64,000 nucleotides of DNA from Rhynchopus sp. YZ270_cl-10 (GCA_964035575.1 OZ037868.1:992001-1056000); one strand, 5' to 3'; shown: positions 20,441-32,693, counted from the first letter of the stretch. Numbers and translations are program-made. The notes: generated by a model from the letters alone, not told the origin.

Positions 20441-23400
20441 TGTCCAGCACTACCCCAAGTTACGGACTGATGAAGCGCGGTTCACCTCCTCCCATCCGTG
20501 ACGTCACCACGCAGTCGGCCTGCCTAATACCAGCTTTCTCGTTTCTGTCACTGGCATGAGGTAGGTTTCACCTCGAGATATTCCTACGCCCCTCGTATTT
20601 CGAACTCCTTCCTTCCACTGACGCTCACAGCGTTGTGGTTCTTCACATACGCTGGCCAATTGGGAAACGTTTCTGCAGGTGTTTCTTCAACCTCCAATAT
20701 TTTGGCTTCACTCTGTCTAGGTAAGCACAATTAGGGCTTCCCCCCACAGCATCCTTAGCCAGTTGAGCGTGGGCTATGCTGTCTACTGCAGAGCGATGTC
20801 TTCTGAAGCCTGCTAGTTTGGGTTAATGCTGCTAATCTAGTGATCGTAGTCTTTTATCAAACAAAATTGTTTGGGTTCCGGTGCGGAATATTGCTCAATT
20901 TGAGGCTGTGTTTGAAAACTCAAGGGTGGTCCCTTATAGGACATGGACCATTGAGGGTTGCGGGGATTTAAGTCACAACGGAGTACCCCCTGCGAAGGGT
21001 TGCTTCTGTGGCCTGAGGGGCGTGGGTGCTGCGGCTTTTTGGGTGTTCGATGTACAGAAGAGCTGTGTTCGTTGCTGTGGGTCTTGCGAAGGGGGGTGCT
21101 GGTGACAGTGCTTCTTAGGGGGTCTTGGGAGATGGTCAGTATTGCTGGTTGGGTAGGTATTAGGGGGAGGGCAATCGCATGGATTGTTTTATGTGTGTTT
21201 TCCTTCGATTCATGGTTTTGAATTTGGTGGGTGTACTTCTGGGGGTGCGTTGGATAACTAATAGGGGTGATTCTTGCGCAGAAAACACGACGCTCATGTC
21301 AACGTGATATGTCATGACGTGTCACTTTTTTGACATGTGGTGTCGTGCTTGGCCCAAAAAGAGGGGAGTTCACGTCACGGCTGACACCCCCGCAGGGTCG
21401 TGACAGTGATGTAGTGGTTGTGTGTCGTCCTGGGTCGTTTGTATGAATTGCGGGTGGCAGGAGTGGCACTCATTGAGGGTTTTCCTGTCCAATTGGCAGG
21501 CACCACAGCGCGTCAGTCAGACATCACAGTTTCGAAGGCCATCATTCTCATTGTGGTCGTAGTGAAATGTCTAAGGGTTCTTGTTGTTTGCTGCTCGGTG
21601 CGTCCGGCATGGTGCCGTCTTAGTCGTAGTCCCGTCTTCCACCTCGGACCCACCCACATCCCGCCTGATCTTTTAACGCTGCCAAGCAGAAAGCATGGGC
21701 AAACAACCCAGAAGTAGCGCTCGTCAGGATGCGATCCTGCGGGGGTTTCTTCGCTTTAGATGTGGTGTGCATTCCACACAGAGGCACTCTAAATGGGTAT
21801 TGCTAATGTGCTCACGCAGGGAATGTCTTTTGGTGAGTTCTCTTAATGCCTCTAGACGAGGTGCTGACCCAACGCCTTGCTGACCGTCTTGGCAGCATGG
21901 GCACAGCGTCTTGCACTCCATGTGGTGGTGTCTCGCATCGTAATGCCTAAACAGGTTGTTGTGCTTGCGAGCCTGTCATATTCCCATCAGAAGACCCCGG
22001 CATTTCTTCCCTAACTCGACGTCCATCGGCAGTGCTGTACGACGTGGCCTATGACCCTTTGGTGTCGTGCAGAGCAGGCGCCACCGTACAACACGGTTCA
22101 AGATGCGATGCGTTCCGCTGTGCCACTTCCGCTTCAGTGGAGACCATACAGAGCTGTGGCCTCTGTTCTCTGGCAGTGGTGGGTGGGGTTACAGGAACGC
22201 CTTCTGCACAAAAATCGACCATCGCCTCACACAGTTGCACCGATGCTGTCGTCTCAGCATTCAGGAGATGAACGTGGCTGGATGCACCTGCAATATCGCC
22301 CTTGCGAAACCCATCTTGCCTCAAACAAGCAAATGGGGCATGAGCAAGCGCGGCCACTTCTCTTGTGGTTCTGATTCTGTTCTCATTATCCCCCGCCCAG
22401 CATGTAGGTTCTGCCCGGACATGAACTCTACGTTGTTGTCGTCGTCGTAGTTGTCAGCTGGTGTAGCTCCCCGTCCTGTCCCTTGACGTGGGTCATCCAC
22501 GACTGTTGCGTGATCGTCGCGCCGTCAGCTTCTTCAGGTTGGATGCTGCGTCCGTCATAGGGATGTAGACGCCCCCTGTCTGTGTGTTGTTAAATCTTGC
22601 TCTCTGTAGAAAGTGGGCTCGAGGGTGGTTCACATAAGCCGATTTTTTGTCTCAGAATGATGGTGCAGCCGTTCTCGACGATGAAGCATAGGTAACACCC
22701 GGGATGGTCGTCTTCGGCCATCATGCGAGGATGCGGACCCCAACCTCTGTGATGTTGGGCCAGTTCGTGGTGCATGTCTAGGGTGCTGCTCTGCAGGTGG
22801 TGTTTGTAGAGGAGCATTGTTGGTGTTGATCTCAGACGCCATCTGCAGCCGCAATTTTCGGGTTTGTAGGCTTGCTCGTGGGATTGGGTTTTCTGATCCA
22901 GAGGCCACAAATGCGAGCTCCGTGTTCGTGTTCCGGATCGTGGATCGTGTAGAGGTCTGACCGTCTGTGTCACCTCCCCTGCTCCTCCTGCGACAACATT
23001 ACTTGCTGCTTCTTGGCAACAGGGCTTGCTGACGGGCAGTCCGCTTGCTCATGGTGCTGTTCTTGGGTGGGGGCTTAGGAAGCCTCCCTTTGTCTCTGTC
23101 TTCGCCGCCCTTGCAGGCCAGCACCCCGGGGCTGGCCTGCAAGGGTGCAAGGCATTGCGGTTGTCGACCCTCAGAGGGTGCACACCATGCCACGGCACAC
23201 ACTCGCAGTGCAGAGCGCCATGCTCCCGAGGGTGCTCGGTCTGCTACTTCCCGAGGGCATTTCGAGCGAGAGGAGCTGTTCAGCAGTAGCAAAACGTCTG
23301 CAGAGGGACGGGTGCTGTTTTTTTTTTCCTTTTCTCGTTTTCTTCTCACACAATTCGTTCTTTATTACTCACATTGCCCCAGTCCAGGGCACAACTGACA

Positions 23401-24520
23401 GTGCTAGCTCCCTGCATCAGATTCAAACGTTCGGTTGGTTGTATAGTGCTTTCGCTTCACCCGCTTGTGGAAGGAAGGGTCTCTTAACTGAGGTAAGGGA
23501 CTCAGTACAGTACGTGAGGCTCAGGATCATTGGATCATCTTGCAAACCTTTCTCTGAGCGTCGTCTGTGTTGAACGTTCTCATAGTGGACACGTCTAAAT
23601 GCCTATGGCAGATGCTTCCCCGAGGGTTGTAACATTGTCATTGACCGGTGTCCGAGGATACGTCATCAGGACAGGTGTCATAAAAACGGTAAAGTCGTCT
23701 GCGGGCAAAAACGACCCCAAAAACCCACACAGCGAGGTTTAGCCGCACAACTGGCACCAGGCTGCGTTTCGTAACCACTCGTTGCAATCAGTGTGGTTGC
23801 GTTCCGTTCGTTGCGTTCTATTCGCCAAGCTAATTGACGTGACCCACCCCACATTCAGCGACTAAATCATGAGGATGGCGCCATGTGTACACCATCGTTA
23901 TCGAAACACCAGGCGTGTCGCACGCACTTCGTAGTGACCCAGTTCATCGGCGTTGCTATCATCGGGCGTCCGTCCCGTTCTTCTTCTTTCTCTCGTTTGC
24001 GACACAAATGTCTCAAGCCCCTCTGTCGGCTTCTGCAACAGTGGTGCTTGTATAGCAGCCTATGTCACCATCATCGGTGTCGATGCCCCCGCACACTGCC
24101 CACACGCGGGCATACTGTAGATACTGTGTACACACGAGTCCCGTGCCTCTTTGCATTCCTCCAAAAGTGTCGCATCGTACATTTGATGTGGTAGTGAGTG
24201 CAGTCCCTGCATCGCAGCCTGCTGTGTTGGCACACCTGCGTGTTCCCCTGCTTTCTCTGCGCCGTCACCAGTATGGGCGGTCTGTCTTCCTCCTCCTTCC
24301 ACTGCCTCTGCCATCCGCTTCCCCTTGAGGGGTGCTCGTCTGAAGCGGTCACCTAGCAGTCGTCCATCGCTTCTTCGTAGTCGTTGTCATCTTCGTAGTA
24401 GCCTTTTCCAGTATGTTACACAAATATTGCTCAACCTCCGCCGCATGTGTCACAGAATACCCCACCAGGGACAAGGACAGCTCCTTCAGGTGCAGCACCG
24501 AACACTGCTCTACCACCGCC
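20441..24520. other. Gene-poor repeat graveyard
   Basis: I find no intact gene in these 4 kb. A minus-strand frame at 21724-21921 has a C-P-C-C..H-x(4)H zinc-finger-like pattern (C-P-C-C-Q-D-G, then L-R-E-H-I-S-N-T-H), as found in some LINE proteins, and supports decayed retrotransposon origin. Other ORFs are short and show no motif I can defend. Confidence 0.45.
21286..21346. mobile_element. Short CACGAC..GTCGTG MITE relative
   Basis: The 61 bp hairpin-like element starts CACGACGCTCATGTCA and ends TGACATGTGGTGTCGTG, giving imperfect inverted ends shared with the elements at 9093 and 53088. Confidence 0.5.
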
Positions 24521-24645
24521 ATCTCCTGTGAAAAGGTACCACCCAATATGAGGTGTCAGGTGGATTTTTTTTGGGGGGAGGAGAATGCCAAACCCACAAT
24601 CTGGTGAAGGTTGCACACCCCTGTATGGGATCGGTGCCTTCTATC

Positions 24646-24732
24646 GCCGTGATGATATCAACTGGTGTTGGTTGCAGACTTCAAATCTGTAGGCGGGGTG
24701 ACCCGCAGCGGTTCGATTCCGCCTTCGCGGTG
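24646..24732 (+). tRNA. tRNA-Sec (UCA), copy 2
   Basis: The 87 nt appear identical to copy 1, with a TTTT stop directly after. The near-upstream sequence differs (GGATCGGTGCCTTCTATC instead of GGACCAGAGTATCCTATC), so any upstream promoter element there has changed. Confidence 0.93.
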
Positions 24733-25092
24733 CTTTTCGTTTGACCCAAAAGTGGTCCGTTTTTGTGCCAAGACCCAACACCTTTGCACCCTTCTGGGAG
24801 CGATCTGTCAAAAGAAGGCCGAAAAACGGTGTTTTGAGCAGTTTGAAGCACTTTCTTGTTTTTCCTGCTTAAAATGCACTTTTTGCCTTTGCCACTTTTG
24901 CCTGAGGACTTCACCCGTGAACTGGTTCCGCAGATGTGGAACACTGACTACAGTGAGCGCACTAGTGTGGGAGCTCTGTGAAAAGCTACCGCCCAATATG
25001 AGGTGTCGGGTGGTTTTTATGAGGGAGGGGAATGCCAAACCCGCCACCTGGTGAAGGTTGCACACCCCTGTATGGGACCAGAGTATCCTATC

Positions 25093-25179
25093 GCCGTGAT
25101 GATATCAACTGGTGTTGGTTGCAGACTTCAAATCTGTAGGCGGGGTGACCCGCAGCGGTTCGATTCCGCCTTCGCGGTG
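25093..25179 (+). tRNA. tRNA-Sec (UCA), copy 3
   Basis: The 87 nt appear identical to copy 1. The downstream base is T rather than C, giving a longer T-run (TTTTT) as terminator. It is the middle unit of the 447 bp array. Confidence 0.93.
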
Positions 25180-25539
25180 TTTTTCGTTTGACTCAAAAGT
25201 GGTCCGTTTTTGTGCCAAGACCCAACACCTTTGCACCCTTCTGGGAGCGATCTGTCAAAAGAAGGCCGAAAAACGGTGTTTTGAGCAGTTTGAAGCACTT
25301 TCTTGTTTTTCCTGCTTAAAATGCACTTTTCCCCTTTGCCACTTTTGCCCGAGGACTTCACCCGTGAACTGGTTCCGCAGATGTGGAACACTGACTACAG
25401 TGAGCGCACTAGTGTGGGAGCTCTGTGAAAAGCTACCGCCCAATATGAGGTGTCGGGTGGTTTTTATGAGGGAGGGGAATGCCAAACCCGCCACCTGGTG
25501 AAGGTTGTACATCCCTGTATGGGACCAGAGTATCCTATC

Positions 25540-25626
25540 GCCGTGATGATATCAACTGGTGTTGGTTGCAGACTTCAAATCTGTAGGCGGGGTGACCCGC
25601 AGCGGTTCGATTCCGCCTTCGCGGTG
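25540..25626 (+). tRNA. tRNA-Sec (UCA), copy 4
   Basis: The 87 nt appear identical to copy 1, with the CTTTT stop. This is the last unit of the tandem array; its leader reads TTGTACATCCCTG where others have TTGCACACCCCTG. Confidence 0.93.
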
Positions 25627-25804
25627 CTTTTCGTTTGACCCAAAAGTGGTCCGTTTTTGTGCCAAGACCCAACACCTTTGCACCCTTCTGGGAGCGATCT
25701 GTCAAAAGAAGGCCGAAAAACGGTGTTTTGAGCAGTTTGAAGCACTTTCTTGTTTTTCCTGCTTAAAATGCACTTTTTCCCTTTGCCACTTTTGCTCGAG
25801 GTGA

Positions 25805-26968
25805 ATGTACGCTCCTTCCCGATCCAACTCTTCTGCCACGTCGCAACCTGCAGCCCATAGACACAGGAGGTTACAGTTAGAGGCTGTTGCTCCAAAGGTG
25901 TCCCCTTCGCCTTTCGGAATGAGCGAGATGAGTGCCGCATCAACGAGGGTGGCCATACCCCAGTGCACTCAATCGCATCAAACACATCCACAAGCTTCTC
26001 CAGCAGACACAGCGGCAGTGCCTTCAACTCCACCATGCGCCAGCCTTGTACCCCAGCAGAAGTGCATTCATCCTCCCTAGCGTCTTCTGCAGGTCTTCAC
26101 CAGTCAGCTTCACCAACTGCATCCTCTCCCCCTTCCCTTCGATGTTCTCTTTGTCAGTGGACCTGAATGCACGCCCGTCAGGTTCGGGATCATCTGCACT
26201 TCGCTGCAAGGTCGGCATACATGCCTCGTGCAGGAGATCGTCCATCTCTGTGCAGTTGGCAGTAAACCCACCTCAGCGTTCTTCAAGGATCTGACAGAAC
26301 TTCGTCGTTTCTGCACCCCTTCTCTGCACTTCTCGAGCAGGAACTCTCTCGGCAGCGAGTGCGAAAGAACTGTCTGTTTGCTGCCTCCCCACCTTCCACA
26401 GCAGCGAATAGGACTCTTGTCCTTATCCTCCCACACCCTCCTGTTGAAGACGTCGCCTTTCCACGTCTCCCAGCAATACTCCGACGTCATCTGTCTCACC
26501 ACCGAATCCCTTGCTCTCCTTCGTACGTTGCTTCAGGACATTGTGGAGGTCAGCCCGCCTGCCACACCTTCTCCAGCTTCGCTCCCCCATCTGCTTGTAC
26601 CCTCCACCTGCCGCGTCTTCTTTGCCCCCACGAACCACCTGCGGGAGACCAGCACCATGTTTGGTGCCTTGCTAGGAGGTGCAGCCCTTCCGTATGCGCC
26701 GTCGTGTATGACGGCGGCAGCGCCATTGGGAATCTGTTGCCACACATCAACGTCCATCCTTCCTTGAGGAGCGGCAAGGCGCCTCTGCGCCTCTTTGCAC
26801 TTCACCCCTTTCGGCATTTACGGCATCGTATCCTCTGGCACCCACAACTGCGGCTCCTGCGCGCACTCCAGTATGCCCGTCTCGTCCACCACACCGACTG
26901 CAACGTAGTGTTGTCCTGTGTATCCCAGTGCCACATCGCCACTGCACAACGCCAGGTGCCCTCACTAT
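25805..26968 (-). pseudogene. Broken LINE (non-LTR retrotransposon), copy 1
   Basis: On the minus strand the lower end encodes the start of a reverse transcriptase: E-K-L-V-D-V-F-D-A-I-E-C-T-G-V-W-P and, in a shifted frame, A-A-L-I-S-L-I-P-K-G-E-G-D-T-F, the classic LINE RT block 1-2 signature. Upstream are linker sequences with L-P-R-E-F-L-L-E-K-C-R-E-G-V-Q-K, shared with the copy at 31475. The frame breaks several times. The RT stops abruptly at the tail of tRNA-Sec unit 4, so the catalytic F-x-D-D part and the 3' end are missing. Confidence 0.65.
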
Positions 26969-29089
26969 TTTCCGGGGTTTTTCGGCTGGGTACCGGTTTT
27001 TCCCCTGCCCTTTTCGCGTCTTTTTGCGTGATTTTTGCTCTTTTTCCGGGGGTTTTGCGCTTTGCGCCCGCCTCCCTGACAAATTTGGGAAGCGTTGTGA
27101 AAATTCGACCCAATTGAACACAATCTGGGTCATATCTGGGTGATGGGTGGAGGGATTTTTGGACAAAGCTACAGTATGGGCTGGCCCCTTGCTCAGACGC
27201 AGCGCAAAATCGTTCTCACGGATGGACGAGGGTGATGGAAGGCTCCAGGTTGGTCAGTGCTGCAGTAATCCTCCGAACTGTGGCGTTTTGCCCACCTCAC
27301 TTTGTGGTCTCTCGGAAAAACTACCACTGTTATCTGTATGAGTTTCAGAGCTTTCTTCGAGACAGATTTGAAGAAAAGGAACCATTGATTCATGCACTGC
27401 CTCAGCGCCGTGTAGTCTCAGGTGTTTCGGACACCCGGACTTCCCTTCCCCCGAAAACTGGTTATTTTGCCCGAACGGTCTCATCCAGGGTATTAGGATG
27501 AAAATCCAAAATTGCGGGAAAAAACTGGGTTTTCTGGTTTTCTCTCCTGGGTGGTGAAAACTGGTGTTTCTGGCGAAAACCTCCACCGTTGACGGACACA
27601 GTCACTTTTTGGGTTTTTCGGGGTGGGGTCAGTGTCTTATAGTACTCCTCGCTGGGCTGTCATCCGTTGGGGGCGGAGCGGAGGGGTTTATTGATGACGG
27701 ATTTCATCCGTTTTTTGGGGGACAGTTTTGTCGCAGGCTCTAGGGGAAGGCGAGCGTTTTCTGTTTACGGGAGGTGTGGGGAGAAACAGAACGCTTTCTT
27801 TGAAAGGCACGGTGGGCTCAGGGTCACCCTGCCATTTGCTTATTGCTTTTCCGCGTTCCCGTGCAGACCACGTGTCACCAGGTACGCGCTTGTGCTGTAG
27901 GAGGAGGCCAGAGAAGACCTCGAAGTCAATATTGAGTTCTATGTTGCTGATAGAGCTCTTGTTGTCGTCCACAAATTCCAAAGACGCAACCATTCCAAGA
28001 ACGCAGCATGTTGCACAATACTTCCAAGAGGAGGGTGGTGTGGGAGGTACTTTGCTCCGGTGGAAAAGTGACTGGGATCGTTGGGGTGACAGCGGTCCCA
28101 GGGGAGGCGCGGCTTCTTTGAGAAACTTAACATGATTAAGCCTCGAACGTTCTATGATGATGCTCCCCATGCACGTGGAGCGCAGACACATCGACCTTGC
28201 AGTTGAGGGGAACAACACCCCCGTTCACAAGGCATGGCTTCCACGTCGTACGGTCAGCAGAGGTAACCGCGTTAAACCTTGCGTCACTGCGGATCTCGTT
28301 GAAAGCTGAGCACCTCCAGAAATGTGCTCGTTGGTGTCCTCTTCCTGTGCGTCGGGCAGTGGCTGGAGTCAGCAAGGGCACCTACGGCCTTGTCGTCCGA
28401 GGAGTCACAGTCGTAGTCAGTCGCGTTGGTGCTTTTGGTGTCAATTCCACCTCTATGCCTTCGTGGGAGGGACGTGCCGTAGCTAGTTCTTGCCAACGTT
28501 TGCACCGTACGTGCACACGCAGTTCGTGGTTGCGCTTCATCGGAGTTAGTGCCACTCGTCGTTAGAAGCACTCGTCATGCCAGCGGTACGCGACTCCGCG
28601 AGCACCGTGCCCCAACGAAAACTCTCACGTATCGCAAGGCCAATGGGTCCGGTATCCAGAGGGATCCTTGAATTTTTATTTTGTCGCAATGCGAGGATCC
28701 TGTTAAGGCATGAAACTAGGTAGGGGAGCTTCACCGCACCGGCAAACAGGTTCCTCAAGCTGGAGCATCTGATACCGTGGGTCGAGCAAATGTCCTTTGT
28801 TCGCAATCGATAAAACGGCAATGGGCTGCGTGTTTTGTGCTTCTTCCCGATAAGGAAGTGGTCGATGCGGCGGAGGTAGTGGTAGGGACACCCGTAGACT
28901 GCCTTAGGTACCAACGCAACACTGGCGAGCGAGGCACGGTTCGCATGTGGAAGGGTGAAGTGGATAGTTTGTCGCAGCTGGCACAACGGACTCCATCTGT
29001 GTCTTGTTGCTCCTGCATTTGGGTTGTACAGCGTCCCCACTGGGGTCCCAACAAGCACTTGCGAACTAACCGTGTTATGTTATAGACCG
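26969..29089. other. Unassigned repeat-rich sequence
   Basis: There is no intact gene. A minus-strand frame at 28546-29058 includes Y-L-R-R-I-D-H-F-L-I-G, reminiscent of the C-terminal R-x-D-H motif of APE-type endonucleases, so part may be another LINE relic. The rest shows no defensible similarity. Confidence 0.4.
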
Positions 29090-30330
29090 TTAGAGGGCGA
29101 TGGTCAGGTGAGCATCCGAGTCACCTTTGGGAATTAAAGTCACCAAAGCTGTGAGGAGTCCTCTGGACCAGCAGCCCGTGCGCTCAATGAGGTTGAACAA
29201 TTCTGCAACCAGTTGTAGAAGCGGGACAGGGAGTCGTAGAAGCTCGTCAGTCCTCCACCCATCAATGCCACAGGCGCCAGATGTTTTCTTTTTCTTCTTC
29301 TTGAGCACTGCCCACAGCTCATCACCAGTGATATCACTCAGTTACATGAGGTGCTTCGTCATACAGTCGCCGAAATGTGCCATGAACGGACCAACGTCGG
29401 GTTCAGGGTTGTCGGTTTTGCTGTACATGCGAAGAATGAGATACCAGGCCTCTGTCAGGATAGCGTCCATCTCTTCGACATTTGCGGTCAGTGATCTGTA
29501 CAGCATTAATGGTGATCGCTTTGGGTGAGAGCCATGCAGTGAGCCCTTTGTAGTCCCACATGAACTTGTCGGCAATGGTCCTCCTGTATGTGGAGCGCTT
29601 TGCCATACAACGCTTCGGAGTGCATTCTCGCAAGCCGCTACCGGATATGGTGTATGGTGTCCCCAAACCATTCAGGTGACGGAGCCTTCACGTGATGTGT
29701 TTGAGCCTTGTCTAGACGGGACTCCAAAGTACTCATCCCATAACCAGTGTCGTGGGACACCTTCGCGCACAGGGGTTGCTTCGTTGGCTTGGTCGACACC
29801 CTGACACGGCACCTTTGGTCTGATGACCCGCTGCAGGAGAGGCGGTAGGTCTCACAGAGCTTGCACATCTCGCGCCATGCACCGTTAACATCGTCTTTTT
29901 GCACAAAGGTCCGTAAAACGCTTCCGGCATGGGGGTCTCAGTTGTCGAACCCGAGGCGGTGGAATTGCTTTGGGAAGTTGATAGCGGAGCGTCTTCCGGA
30001 AAGCGTCGAAGTTGAGCGTTACAGAGACACAGGAATGTTTGCACACCCCTGGTACCCGAAAGGTTTTGCTGGCAGTTAAGGCTTGCGCCGCCCATGTGTT
30101 GAGCAGAACGCAGTTCATGCGCGTGCTGTTGATCTTACCGGCGTACGTGGGGAGAGGTTCCTCATCCAACAGGGATGCAGCGAGGGCAGCTCCATCCACA
30201 GTGCCTTTCGGAAGGCCGGGATCGGGATACATCAGTGTTCAGGTCCCCGAGAACAATAGCTTGTACACCCCCCCCCAACCTCCCAAGCCTATCTCGACCC
30301 GCTTTAGCGGAGCAGCTTTGCTGCGAGTTG
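29090..30330 (-). pseudogene. Broken LINE, copy 2 (endonuclease and RT start)
   Basis: Reading the minus strand from 30330: an APE-type endonuclease motif I-V-L-G-D-L-N-T-D; then L-P-T-Y-A-G-K-I-N-S-T-R..C-V-L-L-N-T-W in a shifted frame; V-T-L-N-F-D-A-F-R-K-T; a linker; then the RT start G-A-C-G-I-D-G-W-R-T-D-E-L-L-R-L, with E-R-T-G-C-W..V-T-L-I-P-K-G-D-S-D. The order EN-linker-RT is that of ingi/L1-like LINEs. There are several frame breaks and the RT is truncated after block 2, about where copy 1 is truncated. Confidence 0.7.
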
Positions 30331-30759
30331 GGAGATCTTTGATAGATATTTCCTATTCTTTGTTTTGACGTGGCACGCAAGCTGTCTCTTAGGCAGATTA
30401 GTTTTCCTCAGGCCTTTGACCTGGTTGGCCGGGTCCGTTTTTGTGTTTTCAGCCTCTACCCTCACTACCACCATTATCTTCACCAGATTTCTTGTTGTAA
30501 TTTGTTTTGGGTTGTTTCGGCCTCCACATTCGCCCCCCTCATCGTAGCGCCTCTTTTCGAGATGAAAAGTAACCCCCTTCCCTCCTCGCTGTGTATCATT
30601 TTTCATTGTTGTTCACCCCTCGCGGGTCTTTTAGGTAATCTCTATCTATCTCAGATCTCCCTCGATAGGTCCAGGAGTACCGTCTGCAGCAGTTCTTCTC
30701 TGTATCGTATCTTCCGGTGCGCCGAGTATGCAAAGACAGTAAACACACCAATGTCAATA
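30331..30759. other. Spacer before tRNA-Sec copy 5
   Basis: This is T-rich sequence without a supported gene. A minus-strand frame at about 30655-30755 reads I-D-I-G-V-F-T-V, matching the start of the PLD-like fragment at 19976-20440, and abuts the tRNA-Sec leader. Confidence 0.4.
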
Positions 30760-30846
30760 TGAGGTGTCAGGTGGATTTTTTTTGGGGGGAGGAGAGCCAC
30801 ACCTGAAGGTTGCACACCCTGTTGTATGGGACCAGAGTATCCTATC

Positions 30847-30933
30847 GCCGTGATGATATCAACTGGTGTTGGTTGCAGACTTCAAATCTGTAGGCGGGGT
30901 GACCCGCAGCGGTTCGATTCCGCCTTCGCGGTG
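30847..30933 (+). tRNA. tRNA-Sec (UCA), copy 5
   Basis: The 87 nt appear identical to copy 1, followed by TTTTT. The leader is about 10-12 bp shorter than in the 447 bp array. Confidence 0.93.
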
Positions 30934-31218
30934 TTTTTCGTTTGACCCAAAAGTGGTCCGTTTTTGTGCCAAGACCCAACACCTTTGCACCTTTCTGGGA
31001 GCGATCTGTCAAAAGAAGGCCGAAAAACGGTGTTTTGAGCAGTTTGAAGCACTTTCTTGTTTTTCCTGCTTAAATGCACTTTTTGCCTTTGCCACTTTGC
31101 CACTTTGCCTGAGGACTGCACCTGTGAACTGGTTCCGCAGATGTGGGACCAGGACCAGAATGGGGACCCGGCTTATACTCTGCTGTGCCCCCCCTGTATG
31201 GGACCAGAGTATCCTATC

Positions 31219-31305
31219 GCCGTGATGATATCAACTGGTGTTGGTTGCAGACTTCAAATCTGTAGGCGGGGTGACCCGCAGCGGTTCGATTCCGCCTTCG
31301 CGGTG
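31219..31305 (+). tRNA. tRNA-Sec (UCA), copy 6
   Basis: The 87 nt appear identical to copy 1, followed by CTTTT. The CAATATGAGGTGTC leader motif is absent, so if an upstream promoter is needed this copy may be silent despite an intact body. Confidence 0.92.
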
Positions 31306-31474
31306 CTTTTCGTTTGACCCAAAAGTGGTCCGTTTTTGTGCCAAGACCCAACACCTTTGCACCCTTCTGGGAGCGATCTGTCAAAAGAAGGCCGAAAAAC
31401 GGTGTTTTGAGCAGTTTGAAGCACTTTCTTGTTTTTCCTGCTTAAATGCACTTTTTGCCTTTGCCACTTTTTTA

Positions 31475-32693
31475 CCTCGTCCAGCCTGCCGGCTTTGCCA
31501 GCTTTCGCGTCACCCTCCCTCCGCATTTTGCTTAGCCGTCACGTGCTTCGGCTTCGGGTCGCAAGTTCTTCCCTTTCCGCACTATACCCTTGGTGGGCTT
31601 TCGATCTCCTCGGCATACTCATCCAAAAGGAACTACTCCGCCCTGGAACGCCTTGCCCTTGTTTTCTGCACCCCTTCTCTGCACTTCTCGAGCAGGAACT
31701 CTCTCGGCGAAAGAACTATCTGTTTGTATGCTTGTACATCAGACATGACAGCCACAGGTCGGTGTCTCGGGATGCCGGTCCCTTTTGTGACCTCCATGGT
31801 TAGTACGGAGAAGGCTCGGTTTGGCAGCAATGCGGGTTTGCAGCACGTAATCCAGTCGACCCTTGATCTCCTTGCTATCCTTCGTGTCCACCGCCCTCCC
31901 TCCCAAGTAAGTAGTGACGTGTTCCTCAGTATCCTTCGACCCCCTTGTGGTCACTACTGCTTCCAATACACCCAAGTCACTCGGGTTGGTGTTGAAGTCA
32001 CCTGCGATGATCCCGGAACGTCACCAAGCTCTGTAGCCGCTTCAAACAGCTCACTGAGCAGCTGTTCACGGGACTCAGGTTCTGCCACTGGCACGTACAC
32101 GGAGGTGACGTCGGGTTCTTGCTCCCGCATTGCTGTTGCCTCTGGCTTTCTTCAGTAGGACTCTTGTCCTTATCCTCCCACACCCTCCTGTTGAAGACGT
32201 CGCCTTTCCACGTCTCCCCAGCAATGCCCCGACGTCATCTGTCTCACCACCGAATCCCTTGCTCTCCTTCGTACGTTGCTTCAGGACATTGTGGAGGTCA
32301 GCCCGCCTGCCACACCTTCTCCAGCTTCGCTCCCCCATCTGCCTGCACCCTCCACCTGCCGCGTCTTCTTTGCCCGCACAAACCACCTGCGGGAGACCAG
32401 CACCATGTTTGGTGCCTTGCTAGGAGGTGCAGCCCTTCCGTATGCGACATCGTGTATGACCTGATGCCCGGAGTGGACCTGACGGCGGCAGTGCCATTGG
32501 CAATCTGTTGCCGCCCTTCCTTGAGCGCAAGGTGCCTCTGTACCTCTTCGCACTTCACCCCTTTCGGCATTTTTGGCATCGCATCCTCCGGCACCCACAA
32601 CTGCGGCTTCTCCTACTCGCACTCCAGTATCATAGTGTTGTCCTGTGTATCCCAGTACTACATCGCCACTGCACAACGCCAGGTGCCCTCTTG
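31475..32693 (-). pseudogene. Broken LINE, copy 3 (endonuclease and linker)
   Basis: The minus strand shows D-V-T-S-V-Y-V-P-V-A-E-P, then in a shifted frame A-G-D-F-N-T-N-P-S-D-L-G-V-L-E-A and K-G-R-L-D-Y-V-L: the APE endonuclease D-F-N and L-D-Y-V motifs. Downstream is the linker L-S-P-R-E-F-L-L-E-K-C-R-E-G-V-Q-K shared with copy 1. The upstream part (32160-32693) is near-identical to 26400-26968. Both similarities end at AGGTGCCCTC, a likely common 5' boundary. There are several frame breaks. Confidence 0.65.

Larger units (their letters stand above)
24530..25800 (+). repeat. Tandem array of three tRNA-Sec units, 447 bp period
   Basis: The tRNA starts at 24646, 25093 and 25540 are exactly 447 bp apart. 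Each unit has the leader with CCAATATGAGGTGTC, the tRNA, the conserved tail, and (units 1 and 2) a linker with CCCGTGAACTGGTTCCGCAG. The third unit ends at GCCACTTTTGCTCGAG and abuts a broken LINE. Units differ by only a few bases, indicating recent duplication. Confidence 0.9.
30760..31470 (+). repeat. Two tRNA-Sec units, 372 bp period, second with truncated leader
   Basis: The first unit has the AATATGAGGTGTC leader in shortened form; its tail ends with GCCACTTTGCCACTTTGCC and the linker GTGAACTGGTTCCGCAG. The second unit keeps only about 30 bp of leader (CCTGTATGGGACCAGAGTATC), then the tRNA and the tail, and abuts a LINE relic. Confidence 0.85.
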
